Assembly: GCF_003719725.1 (NCBI RefSeq)
Contig: NZ_RIAX01000010.1
Coordinates: 62,001 to 126,000 of the forward strand
Reading direction: 5' to 3'
Source: Planococcus salinus
GTDB taxonomy: Bacteria; Bacillota; Bacilli; Bacillales_A; Planococcaceae
Length of the DNA: 64,000 nt
Part shown: positions 34,761 to 41,293 of the stretch, in pieces
Layout: the number at the start of each line of letters is the position of its first letter
How positions within the stretch are numbered: position 1 is the stretch's first letter
Program-made: the position numbers and the translations under genes
Notes under the pieces: generated by a model
What the model was told of the DNA's origin: nothing
Database searches by the model: none
The model's input: the letters and a program-made list of their open reading frames with translations, nothing else

Positions 34761-35547
34761 CTTGGACACCTTCGCTTTCTTCCGGTTCCAGCACGCGGTC
34801 TTTTGCCGGCAGATACGTCAGCAGCTTTTCTTCGACTGTCCGTGCCGGCAACCCTTCCTGGACCGCCAGCAGACCTTCCAGCATGATCAGTTTCATCTTC
34901 GCTTCTTTTTCCGATTTGCGCTTGAGTTTATTGGCGAACGGGTGCCACAGTACATAACCCGTGAAAATCCCGAACAGTGTCGCGATAAACGCGGCGGAAA
35001 TCGATTTCCCGAGCAGCGCGATGTCATCCAGATTGCCCAGCGCCGCCACCAGTCCGATGACCGCACCCAGAACGCCGAGTGTCGGCGCATAGGTGCCGGC
35101 CTGGCTGAAGATTTTTGCGCCGAGCTCGTGGCGTTCTTCCATCGCCGCGATTTCTTCCTCCATCATGTCACGGATGGTTTCCTGCGTCTGGCCGTCGACC
35201 ACCATTTTCAAGCCACGCTGCAAAAAAGGGTCTTCCACTTCTTCCGCTTTGTCTTCCAGCGCCAAAAGACCTTCTTTTCTAGCCACCATGGCCCATTCCG
35301 TAAACATCGGAATCAGTTCTTTCACCGGAATGATTTTCAGGTCGGTGAAAAGCACTTTGAACAGGCTCGGAATTTTTTTGACCTCGTCCATCGGGAAGCC
35401 GATCAGTATGGCAGCGGCGGTTCCGGCAAAGATGATGACCAGTGCCGCCGGGTTGTATAAAGCGCTCAGTTCCGACCCTTTCATGACCACGCCGCCGAGC
35501 AGCACGCCCACGCCAAGCAATATGCCTATCCATGATGTCTTGTCCAC
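34750..35547 (-). CDS. motA: MotA, stator subunit
   Basis: 265 residues with four membrane segments. LGVLGAVIGLVAALGNLDDIALLGKSISAAFIATLFGIFTGYVLWHPFANKLKRKSEKE is the MotA/TolQ/ExbB core; the cytoplasmic loop carries the charged residues that contact FliG. It overlaps motB by about 11 bases. No sigma-D consensus is seen upstream; the operon is probably sigma-A driven. Confidence 0.94.
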   Translation of the reverse strand: MDKTSWIGILLGVGVLLGGVVMKGSELSALYNPAALVIIFAGTAAAILIGFPMDEVKKIPSLFKVLFTDLKIIPVKELIPMFTEWAMVARKEGLLALEDKAEEVEDPFLQRGLKMVVDGQTQETIRDMMEEEIAAMEERHELGAKIFSQAGTYAPTLGVLGAVIGLVAALGNLDDIALLGKSISAAFIATLFGIFTGYVLWHPFANKLKRKSEKEAKMKLIMLEGLLAVQEGLPARTVEEKLLTYLPAKDRVLEPEESEGVQVEA

Positions 35548-35626
35548 ATCAAAAACCTCATTTCAGTTCTTAGTATTTCCAGGTATTGTACTAGATAAGT
35601 TGAGCAAAGAACCCACTCTCACCACT

Positions 35627-35716
35627 GCTTCGGTCGCTTTGGGCAAGGCTTTCGCCATGAGCCGGGAAGAACACCCGTCTCACAGCTCCGCCCAGCCCGT
35701 GGACGCGCCGGCGCTC
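35627..35716. repeat. dispersed repeat copy ending in GACGCGCCGGCGCT
   Basis: Starts with GCTTCGGTCGCTT and ends with GGACGCGCCGGCGCTCA. A diverged copy with the same two ends is at 39508-39600. It lies in the 247-base gap between motA and fliS, which otherwise holds no gene that I can support. Confidence 0.6.
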
Positions 35717-35794
35717 AATGCAGTAGGAATAAATTAGGTTTATGATAGTTCTTTTGTTCAACTTACAGATACATTACATACAAGTGCGAGAAAA

Positions 35795-36169
35795 TTATTT
35801 TTTCGCCAGTTCCATGACTTGTTTCCAGGTGTCGCGCAGTTCGGTCATCAGGCCTTCGGCTTCTTCGAGGATGGCTGCGTCGTTTTGGGTGTTGGCTTCG
35901 ATCAGGCGGTTGTAGATGTATTCGTACAAAGGCTCCATGTTTTTCGAAACTTCAACATCCGGGTTCAGCGTGACGCGCAGCTCCTGTGTGATGTTCTGCG
36001 CTTTGATCAAGTTGATGTTTTTGTCCTGGAAATTCTTTTCGGCCATCGCTTTTTTCGCCAGTTTCATGAATTTCAGGCTGCCGTTGTAGAGCATCAATGT
36101 CAGTTCCTGCGGCGAAGCGGTCATGACTGAATTTTGCTGGTACTTCTGGTATGGATTCATCGTTACCAT
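35795..36169 (-). CDS. fliS: FliS, flagellin chaperone
   Basis: 124 residues: NPYQKYQQNSVMTASPQELTLMLYNGSLKFMKLAKKAMAEKN and NITQELRVTLNPDVEVSKNMEPLYEYIYNRLIEAN are diagnostic. It binds newly made flagellin and prevents early assembly; in B. subtilis it also feeds the FliW/CsrA switch. It is the last gene of the flaG operon. Confidence 0.94.
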   Translation of the reverse strand: MVTMNPYQKYQQNSVMTASPQELTLMLYNGSLKFMKLAKKAMAEKNFQDKNINLIKAQNITQELRVTLNPDVEVSKNMEPLYEYIYNRLIEANTQNDAAILEEAEGLMTELRDTWKQVMELAKK

Positions 36170-36186
36170 GTGGATCCCCCTCTTTT

Positions 36187-36576
36187 TTACTTCCGTCTGT
36201 CAAAAAACGTGCCGTCTGACGGTGCGCTTTGGTAGGCGCCTCTGTATTTTTTGGACAATTGCTTGGTTTGGTTGATGCGGTTCATCTGGCCCGCGAATGC
36301 CTGGTGGAGTTGTGTCATCAGTGGAATCAGCTGCTGTTCACTCGCCTGCAGTTGCGTTATTTTCTCCTGGCCTTCCGGCGACCAGTCGAATGCCGATTCG
36401 TTTCTTGACGCTTCCAGCCGGTCGATGACTTCCTGCCTTTTGTCGAAGTAAAGCTGCAGTTCCACCAGATCTTCCACTTGGTTGTCTTCCATTTTCGAAC
36501 CGATTGTCTGCGCTTTTTCCAGGATGGCTTCGGTCAGTTCCAGAAGCTGCTGCAACAAATCATGCTGCTGTTCCAT
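36187..36576 (-). CDS. fliT: FliT-like flagellar chaperone
   Basis: 129 residues, helical, with a C-terminal SKKYRGAYQSAPSDGTFFDRRK, the DGxFFD(K/R)K tail shared by FliT/FlgN-type chaperones of Bacillales. It directly follows fliD, its expected client. Sequence identity of the family is low, so the assignment rests on tail, helix content and position. Gene order here is fliD-fliT-fliS; B. subtilis has fliD-fliS-fliT. Confidence 0.75.
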   Translation of the reverse strand: MEQQHDLLQQLLELTEAILEKAQTIGSKMEDNQVEDLVELQLYFDKRQEVIDRLEASRNESAFDWSPEGQEKITQLQASEQQLIPLMTQLHQAFAGQMNRINQTKQLSKKYRGAYQSAPSDGTFFDRRK

Positions 36577-38121
36577 CTACATCATCCCCAGACTCTGTGA
36601 AATCCACGCGCTTTGCGAGTTCATCTGGCTGATGGCTTTTTCCATCGCCGTGAACTGTTTCCAGTAACGGTCTTCGATGCGCACGAGACGGTCCTGCCAC
36701 CTGCTGATTTCTTCGTCCATCTGACGGATGCGCTTGGTGATCTGGCTGTTGTCCACTAAACTGGTGGGGCTCCCCGCCTTTTCGCCCAAGCTTTTCAGTG
36801 CCACGTTCAAGCTTTCATACACGCGGCCGCCGACGCCGACGTTTTCGTCTCCGACGCGGTTGGTGAACAGCGCCATCACTTCATCAGGCTGATTGGCCAA
36901 TGCCGCTTTCAATTCATCTTCCTTGATGAACAGTTTTCCGCCTTCCGACCAGCTGCCGGTATCAATGCCGATCTGCGACAATAATTGGATATTGCCGTCC
37001 GGTATGCCTTCCACTTCATCGGTGAAAGAACGGCGCAGCTGCTGGATGGCGTTTTTCAGAATCGGATCATTGCGCAGCAACCCGCTGCGCGCTTTTTCTT
37101 CCCACAGCTCGATTTCGTTATCGGTCATATCCTTTTTCTGCTCGTCCGACAAAGGCTGAAAACTTGGGTAGCGCTTTTCGACCAGCTGCTTCTCAATATC
37201 CGCAATTGTTTCGTTGTACTTGTCGACAAAGCTCTTGATCTTATCGAACGTATTTGTTGGATCTGCTTGGACCGTGATCGTGGCGTTACCTGCTTCCATT
37301 AGGTTTATAGTCAACCCATTGATGGTTGTTTTATTGGACGTTAAATCTGTGACTTCGATTCCTTCAAAAGTTACCGAGCCATTGGCGGCGGCTGTCATAA
37401 AATTTTCATCAGCTGCATTTTCTGTAGAAAATGTAGTTAAAAATGAGCCGGCATTATTAGGATCAGGTTGGTTTATGACTTGCTTTGCCAATGCTGCATC
37501 ACTGAACGTCAAATCGAAGTTCTGATCTGTGCCCATTCCTTTTGTGGAAATGAAGAATCGGGAAGTCGTATTATCGAAACTCATCCGCAGTTTCGGCTCT
37601 GCTTCGGCTGTCGCGTCTTGGACTTTTTTCGCCACTTGTTCATAAGTGTCGGTTGCTAAGATAGCCACATTGACATCTTCAGCAGTTGCTCCACTGCCTT
37701 TGATGGTTATGCTGCCTGCAACTCCGATTACATCACTCGATTTAGCTGATTTACTTGAATCACTGACTGTTTTTATCGTATGTGCCGAATGCATTTTCGC
37801 CCCACTCGCAAGGCTCCCGACATTGACATTATACGAACCGCTCACTGCATTCGCGGTAGTCTCGACGCTTACTTTACCTGGAGTTTCTGATGTCCCTGTT
37901 GCTGTTGCCGTATAGGAGTTGAATGTACTTTGGAGACGCAAGTCGCTCGCCATCGTCCGCAGGCTGGTCAGCGACAGATTGACGTCACGGTACGAGTCTT
38001 TTTGCCATTCCGTCCAGGTTTTCTGCTGCGTCAATTTATCCATCGGCAGCTTCTGTGCCGCCATCATTTCTTTCACTAAGGAATCGGTATCTATACCGGA
38101 TGCCAATCCGCCCACACGCAT
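36577..38121 (-). CDS. fliD: FliD, filament cap protein
   Basis: 514 residues. The N-terminus MRVGGLASGIDTDSLVKEMMAAQKLPMDKLTQQKTWTEWQKDSYRDVN and the C-terminal block TKRIRQMDEEISRWQDRLVRIEDRYWKQFTAMEKAISQMNSQSAW are standard for FliD/HAP2. The middle domain is Ala/Thr-rich and probably surface-exposed. The cap folds incoming flagellin at the filament tip. Confidence 0.94.
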   Translation of the reverse strand: MRVGGLASGIDTDSLVKEMMAAQKLPMDKLTQQKTWTEWQKDSYRDVNLSLTSLRTMASDLRLQSTFNSYTATATGTSETPGKVSVETTANAVSGSYNVNVGSLASGAKMHSAHTIKTVSDSSKSAKSSDVIGVAGSITIKGSGATAEDVNVAILATDTYEQVAKKVQDATAEAEPKLRMSFDNTTSRFFISTKGMGTDQNFDLTFSDAALAKQVINQPDPNNAGSFLTTFSTENAADENFMTAAANGSVTFEGIEVTDLTSNKTTINGLTINLMEAGNATITVQADPTNTFDKIKSFVDKYNETIADIEKQLVEKRYPSFQPLSDEQKKDMTDNEIELWEEKARSGLLRNDPILKNAIQQLRRSFTDEVEGIPDGNIQLLSQIGIDTGSWSEGGKLFIKEDELKAALANQPDEVMALFTNRVGDENVGVGGRVYESLNVALKSLGEKAGSPTSLVDNSQITKRIRQMDEEISRWQDRLVRIEDRYWKQFTAMEKAISQMNSQSAWISQSLGMM

Positions 38122-38149
38122 CTATCTCACTCCGATCTTGTTTCGTCTG

Positions 38150-38500
38150 TTACAGTTTTTCATCTACAATCATTCCCATCAGCTCGGTCATCGACGCATA
38201 CATGTCGAGGAATTTCCGGTTGGGGATTTCTTTCAGCACTTCATCGGTCTTGGTATCCACCACTTGAATATAATATTCGTTCAGTTCCTCGTGCAGTTGA
38301 AATTTCACCGCCGTGGACGTCGGCTCCAAAAAGTCGTTCATGCCGTCCACTTTGTGTTCAAGCACTTCTTTCGTGACCTGTTCTTGAGCGGCGGCTTCCG
38401 TCTTCCTAGCCTCTGCAGCAATCGGCATTTTCACCGGTTCCACTGCCTGCACTTCACTCGTTTTCGAAAAATGAATGACGGGCGTCTGTTTCACTTCCAT
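38150..38500 (-). CDS. flaG: FlaG family protein
   Basis: 116 residues. The C-terminus TAVKFQLHEELNEYYIQVVDTKTDEVLKEIPNRKFLDMYASMTELMGMIVDEKL is the FlaG/YvyC domain; the N-terminal half is low-complexity. FlaG influences filament length in some species. First gene of the sigma-D operon flaG-fliD-fliT-fliS. Confidence 0.9.
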   Translation of the reverse strand: MEVKQTPVIHFSKTSEVQAVEPVKMPIAAEARKTEAAAQEQVTKEVLEHKVDGMNDFLEPTSTAVKFQLHEELNEYYIQVVDTKTDEVLKEIPNRKFLDMYASMTELMGMIVDEKL

Positions 38501-38591
38501 GGCGCTTCTCCCCTTGTTTCATCCTGATGAACAGCGGATGAAGGTGGGGAAGAATCTTCACCGTCCGGTCAACCGCTCTTACTACAACTAT

Positions 38592-38618
38592 ATATCGGCA
38601 CAACATGAGAAATTTTTA
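38592..38618 (-). promoter_or_regulatory. sigma-D promoter for flaG-fliD-fliT-fliS
   Basis: TAAA (38618-38615), 15 bases, GCCGATAT (38599-38592) on the minus strand, a full consensus match. About 90 bases of leader precede flaG. Confidence 0.92.
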
Positions 38619-38647
38619 GCGTTTTTATAAAATAATCTCCGCAAAAA

Positions 38648-38681
38648 AATAAAACCGATTCGCTGGAATCGATTTTATTCA
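38648..38681 (-). terminator. terminator after the FlgJ-like gene
   Basis: On the minus strand ATAAAATCGATTC pairs with GAATCGGTTTTAT, followed by seven T residues. It overlaps the stop codon and lies just upstream of the flaG promoter region. Confidence 0.8.
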
Positions 38682-39392
38682 CACAAGATTATTCAATTGG
38701 CGGCTGACGCCGGTCGTCCAGTGGTTGTTCAGGCCGGTCGGATCATTTGCCGCGCCGACCGGGGCATATTTCGCGCCGATTTCAGCGACCGTCGTCTTGC
38801 CCTGGTCCAAATAATTCTGGCGCAGGTTGCGCGCCATATCAAAAATGCTTTCTTCAACAGAACCATAGCTCCGGAGGCCGTTCTTGCCCATCATGCCCGC
38901 TACATTATTTTTCTCATTGGCGGCCCTCGATGAACCGTTGCCCGTCTCATGGATGGCAATCGCCGACAGCAGATTCGGATCGATATCATACTTTTTCCCG
39001 GCATTGATAAAATGCACGGCGCTGCCGCTCAGCTTGCCGTCAAGCGTATTCTCCAGCTTCATAAACTGCACCGGTTTGAAATTCAAATCGGCTTTGTCCG
39101 TCGAACCAGCCGGCGTTTCTTTACCGGCGGCCTGCTGAAGATTCACAGGCACCGGCGCATTCATCAGCGGAGCGAACGCTTGCGTCTCCTGCGCTACAGC
39201 CGGTGCCGCACCCGGCGCATCAAACCCCTGCAGCATTGAATTCAACAGCATCGAAAACAACGAACTCACGTCCTCCTCTTGGCCGGCAGGAGCAGAGGCA
39301 GAAGAATCAGTGGCAGTAACAGCAGGCATCGCCTTGGCAAGCGAAGCCATCGTCGTATAATAAAACCAATTCGAAGAAATCGGACTCGTCAA
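38679..39392 (-). CDS. FlgJ-like glucosaminidase-fold murein hydrolase
   Basis: 237 residues. The first 95 or so are low-complexity, Ala/Ser/Pro-rich. The rest is a glucosaminidase/lysozyme-like domain: IDPNLLSAIAIHETGNGSSRAANEKNNVAGMMGKNGLRSYGSVEESIFDMARNLRQNYL, with Glu in IHETG as probable catalytic acid. There is no signal peptide, which fits export through the flagellar apparatus like the FlgJ muramidase that opens peptidoglycan for the rod. The start TTG at 39392 has only a distant AAGGA. The location next to flaG supports a flagellar role; the exact bond cleaved is not proven. Confidence 0.75.
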   Translation of the reverse strand: MTSPISSNWFYYTTMASLAKAMPAVTATDSSASAPAGQEEDVSSLFSMLLNSMLQGFDAPGAAPAVAQETQAFAPLMNAPVPVNLQQAAGKETPAGSTDKADLNFKPVQFMKLENTLDGKLSGSAVHFINAGKKYDIDPNLLSAIAIHETGNGSSRAANEKNNVAGMMGKNGLRSYGSVEESIFDMARNLRQNYLDQGKTTVAEIGAKYAPVGAANDPTGLNNHWTTGVSRQLNNLV

Positions 39393-39507
39393 TAGAAGTG
39401 CACATCCTTATGTGAAATGTTTTGAATTTAGTGTACAGGATGGGAGAGGAAAAAAGAATAGGATAATTGTGGGAAAAAAATTATATTGGGGGTTGTTTTC
39501 TATAAAC

Positions 39508-39600
39508 GCTTCGGACGCTTAGGGGATGGCTCCCGCAAGAAGCCAAGCAAAGAACGCTTGTCTTCTTGCTTCGCCTACCCCATAGACGCGCCGGCGCTTG
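39508..39600. repeat. dispersed repeat copy ending in GACGCGCCGGCGCT
   Basis: Starts with GCTTCGGACGCTTAGGG and ends with AGACGCGCCGGCGCTTGG; the centre can fold through AAGAACGC/GCTTGTCTTCTTGC-type pairings. Second copy of the family seen at 35627-35716. The 39400-39920 gap holds this repeat, a palindromic repeat and a promoter, but no intact gene. Confidence 0.6.
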
Positions 39601-39664
39601 GAGTGTTATAAATTCCTTTTAACTCTTAAAGGAACAGGTTGGCGTCAGACTACGTCACTTCGCG

Positions 39665-39713
39665 CCACGGTGTCAGACTCAATTGCTCCTCAAATTGTGA
39701 CTGACACAGGGTC
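39665..39713. repeat. palindromic repeat family, copy 1
   Basis: GTGTCAGACTCAATTG and CAAATTGTGACTGACAC form an imperfect stem of about 16 bp around the loop CTCCT. Related hairpins are at 41227-41283 and 46147-46200. No T tract follows, so it is a REP-like element rather than a plain terminator. Confidence 0.75.
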
Positions 39714-39859
39714 CGCTACAAAGTGGAATTCCATCGTATCCGTCAACTCGAACTTTTCTTCGTCTTCGTTTTCTGTTAATACAAGTATATCATTTTTCTG
39801 ATAAGGCTCAGATTATAAGTTCCCATAATCGAGGGAGAAAAGAATTGAAGAAATGGATT

Positions 39860-39889
39860 TTGGACAAGAGAGGGTTAGTTGCTTATAAT
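39860..39889 (+). promoter_or_regulatory. promoter of the toxin/antitoxin pair
   Basis: TTGGAC (39860-39865) and TATAAT (39884-39889) with 18 bp between them, 35 bases before the ATG at 39924. It would drive the broken toxin gene and the antitoxin. Confidence 0.6.
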
Positions 39890-39923
39890 AAAAGGAAATA
39901 TAACTTATGAGGTATATTTAATT

Positions 39924-40286
39924 ATGGATAATTTAAATTAGTCTACAAAAGCATACGAAACAGAAGATGGACTTTCTCCGATAGATAATTTTTTAGACTC
40001 TCTTCCTGCAAAAGATACCGATAAAATATTAAGAGACATTCAACTGCTACAACGGTTTGGACCTAGATGGGGCCACCCCCACATCGATTATTTTAAGCGC
40101 GAAAAAATTTATGAGCTGAGAGTAAAGCATGGTAGCAATATATACCGAATCTTTTTCTTTACATGGAAAGGAACCATTTTACTCCTTACCCATGGTTTTA
40201 CGAAGAAATCTCAAAAGACACCGACAAACGAACTTCAGCGGGCTGTTCGAATTCGTGAGGACTGGATAAAAAGAAAGGGTGAATGA
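39924..40286 (+). pseudogene. HigB/Gp49-like toxin gene with an early in-frame stop
   Basis: The frame from the ATG at 39924 reads M-D-N-L-N-stop (TAG, 39939-39941) and then stays open for 114 codons: STKAYETEDGLSPIDNFLDSLPAKDTDKILRDIQLLQRFG, then YFKREKIYELRVKHGSNIYRIFFFTW, up to a TGA at 40284. The open part is a phage-derived Gp49-like/HigB-type RelE-fold toxin (DUF891). A single base change, TGG to TAG, would explain the stop (Trp would suit this strand). No alternative start lies between the stop and the conserved region. The toxin is therefore probably dead, while its antitoxin is intact. Confidence 0.75.
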
Positions 40287-40287
40287 A

Positions 40288-40599
40288 ATGGATTTCGTAG
40301 AACGCTACGCAAAACAACGAGCGGCAACGGACAAAAACTTCGAGAAGGTATGGAATGATCCCGAAGAACAAATGAATTTTCAGTTAAGAAAAGAATTGAT
40401 CACCTTGAGGCTACAGCTTGGCTTGACCCAACAACAGTTTGCCGACTTAGTAGGAGTAGCCCAACCGCTCATCTCCCGTCTGGAAAATGGTTCACAGAAC
40501 ATCACAGTGGAGAAGCTGCAGAGAATATTGGCTAAGACCCAAACTGGAGCGCGGCTGAAGATTGAGATTGAGCAAGATGACCTGATGGCGAATAAATAG
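40288..40599 (+). CDS. XRE-type antitoxin (HigA-like)
   Basis: 103 residues. A helix-turn-helix of the XRE/Cro type lies at about 31-85: LRKELITLRLQLGLTQQQFADLVGVAQPLISRLENGSQNITVEKLQRILAKTQTGARLKIEI. AAAGGGTG sits 6 bases before the ATG at 40288; a GTG at 40279 overlapping the toxin end is less likely. It follows the toxin remnant with a 1-base gap, the normal order for higB-higA pairs. Confidence 0.85.
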   Translation: MDFVERYAKQRAATDKNFEKVWNDPEEQMNFQLRKELITLRLQLGLTQQQFADLVGVAQPLISRLENGSQNITVEKLQRILAKTQTGARLKIEIEQDDLMANK

Positions 40600-40638
40600 G
40601 AGACATGACGGTTCCGCTTGACCGACTTAGTTTGATTA

Positions 40639-40808
40639 CCAGCAGCTCCTAAATCGCCCCTGTGTTGGACATTTTTATGACTATTTCCTTTTTCTGATAA
40701 ACATGCGAACGCCGTTTTCGGAAACCTTTGGGATTCCTGGACACGGCGTTCTTGGCATGTATTTATTATGGATAACTCAAATTGTTTTCAACACAGGGAG
40801 CAATTTTA
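40639..40808. mobile_element. MITE-like element, copy 1
   Basis: 170 bp, near-identical to 43078-43246. The terminal inverted repeats are TAAATCGCCCCTGTGTTG on the left and CAACACAGGGAGCAATTTTA on the right. Inside, AACGCCGT and ACGGCGTT form a second stem, extended by ACATGC/GCATGT, so the whole element can fold into one long hairpin. There is no transposase. A CCAGCAG(C/T)TCC lead is shared by both copies left of the inverted repeat. No clear target duplication is visible. The orphan toxin frame at 40703 starts inside it. Confidence 0.8.
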
Positions 40809-41062
40809 CCAGGTTTAAATGTGCATATAAAAAATTATCACCTGCTCACCAAGCGGCAGTAGATTCTGCTATTACTACTCTGGCGAATGGCAAGCCATAT
40901 TCTGACGGTCTTCGTGTTAAAAAGATGCAAGGCACTGGTAAGAAATCGATTATGAAAGCTTCACCGACAATGGATGTCAGAATCACATTTGAATTCGATA
41001 ATCCGGACCAGATCATTTTCCGAAACGTAGGCGATCACGACATTACCTTAAATAACCCATAA
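40703..41062 (+). CDS. RelE/ParE-type toxin-like frame whose 5' end comes from the MITE
   Basis: The frame encodes 119 residues, but only the part from about residue 36 (FTRFKCAYKKLSPAHQAAVDSAITTLANGKPYSDGLRVKKMQGTGKKSIMKASPTMDVRITFEFDNPDQIIFRNVGDHDITLNNP) looks like a protein. That part is a RelE/ParE-like toxin. The first 35 residues are translated MITE sequence. The original start and ribosome site seem to have been cut off by the insertion, the ATG at 40703 has no good ribosome site, and there is no adjacent antitoxin. It is best read as a 5'-truncated remnant that happens to be open. Confidence 0.6.
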   Translation: MRTPFSETFGIPGHGVLGMYLLWITQIVFNTGSNFTRFKCAYKKLSPAHQAAVDSAITTLANGKPYSDGLRVKKMQGTGKKSIMKASPTMDVRITFEFDNPDQIIFRNVGDHDITLNNP

Positions 41063-41063
41063 G

Positions 41064-41099
41064 AAAAAGCAGGGACGCATTTGTCTCTGCTTTTTTCTT
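41064..41099 (+). terminator. terminator after the toxin-like frame
   Basis: AAAAAGCAGGGAC pairs with GTCTCTGCTTTTTT and ends in a T tract, directly after the stop at 41062. Confidence 0.85.
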
Positions 41100-41226
41100 T
41101 TTATTCTTCTATCGTTCTCATTCGGACGGTGCCTGGTAGGCAGCCAACTGTTAGACCCATCAACAAAGAGAAATGAAGCCACAATCCAACCTATTATCTC
41201 AGTAATAACAGTCGAAGCACCTCACC

Positions 41227-41283
41227 GCGAGGGCCCTGTGTCAAACACAATTGTTCCTCAAATTGTGATTGACACAGGGCCCG
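41227..41283. repeat. palindromic repeat family, copy 2
   Basis: GGGCCCTGTGTCAAACACAATTG pairs almost perfectly with CAAATTGTGATTGACACAGGGCCC around TTCCT. It lies 10 bases after the stop of the flagellin-like gene at 41294 and could block read-through, but there is no T tract. Confidence 0.8.
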
Positions 41284-41293
41284 TTACTACTTC

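Noticed and set aside
35093-35737. Long plus-strand open frame opposite motA
   Set aside because: It is a codon-bias shadow of motA extended through a GC-rich repeat; no ribosome site and no protein-like pattern.
39724-39800. Minus-strand peptide LVLTENEDEEKFELTDTMEFHF as a gene remnant
   Set aside because: It looks protein-like but is short, has no start or family match, and runs into a repeat. Possible remnant only.
41105-41226. Minus-strand peptide TVITEIIGWIVASFLFVDG as a membrane-protein remnant
   Set aside because: Too short, no start codon, no family; cannot be supported.
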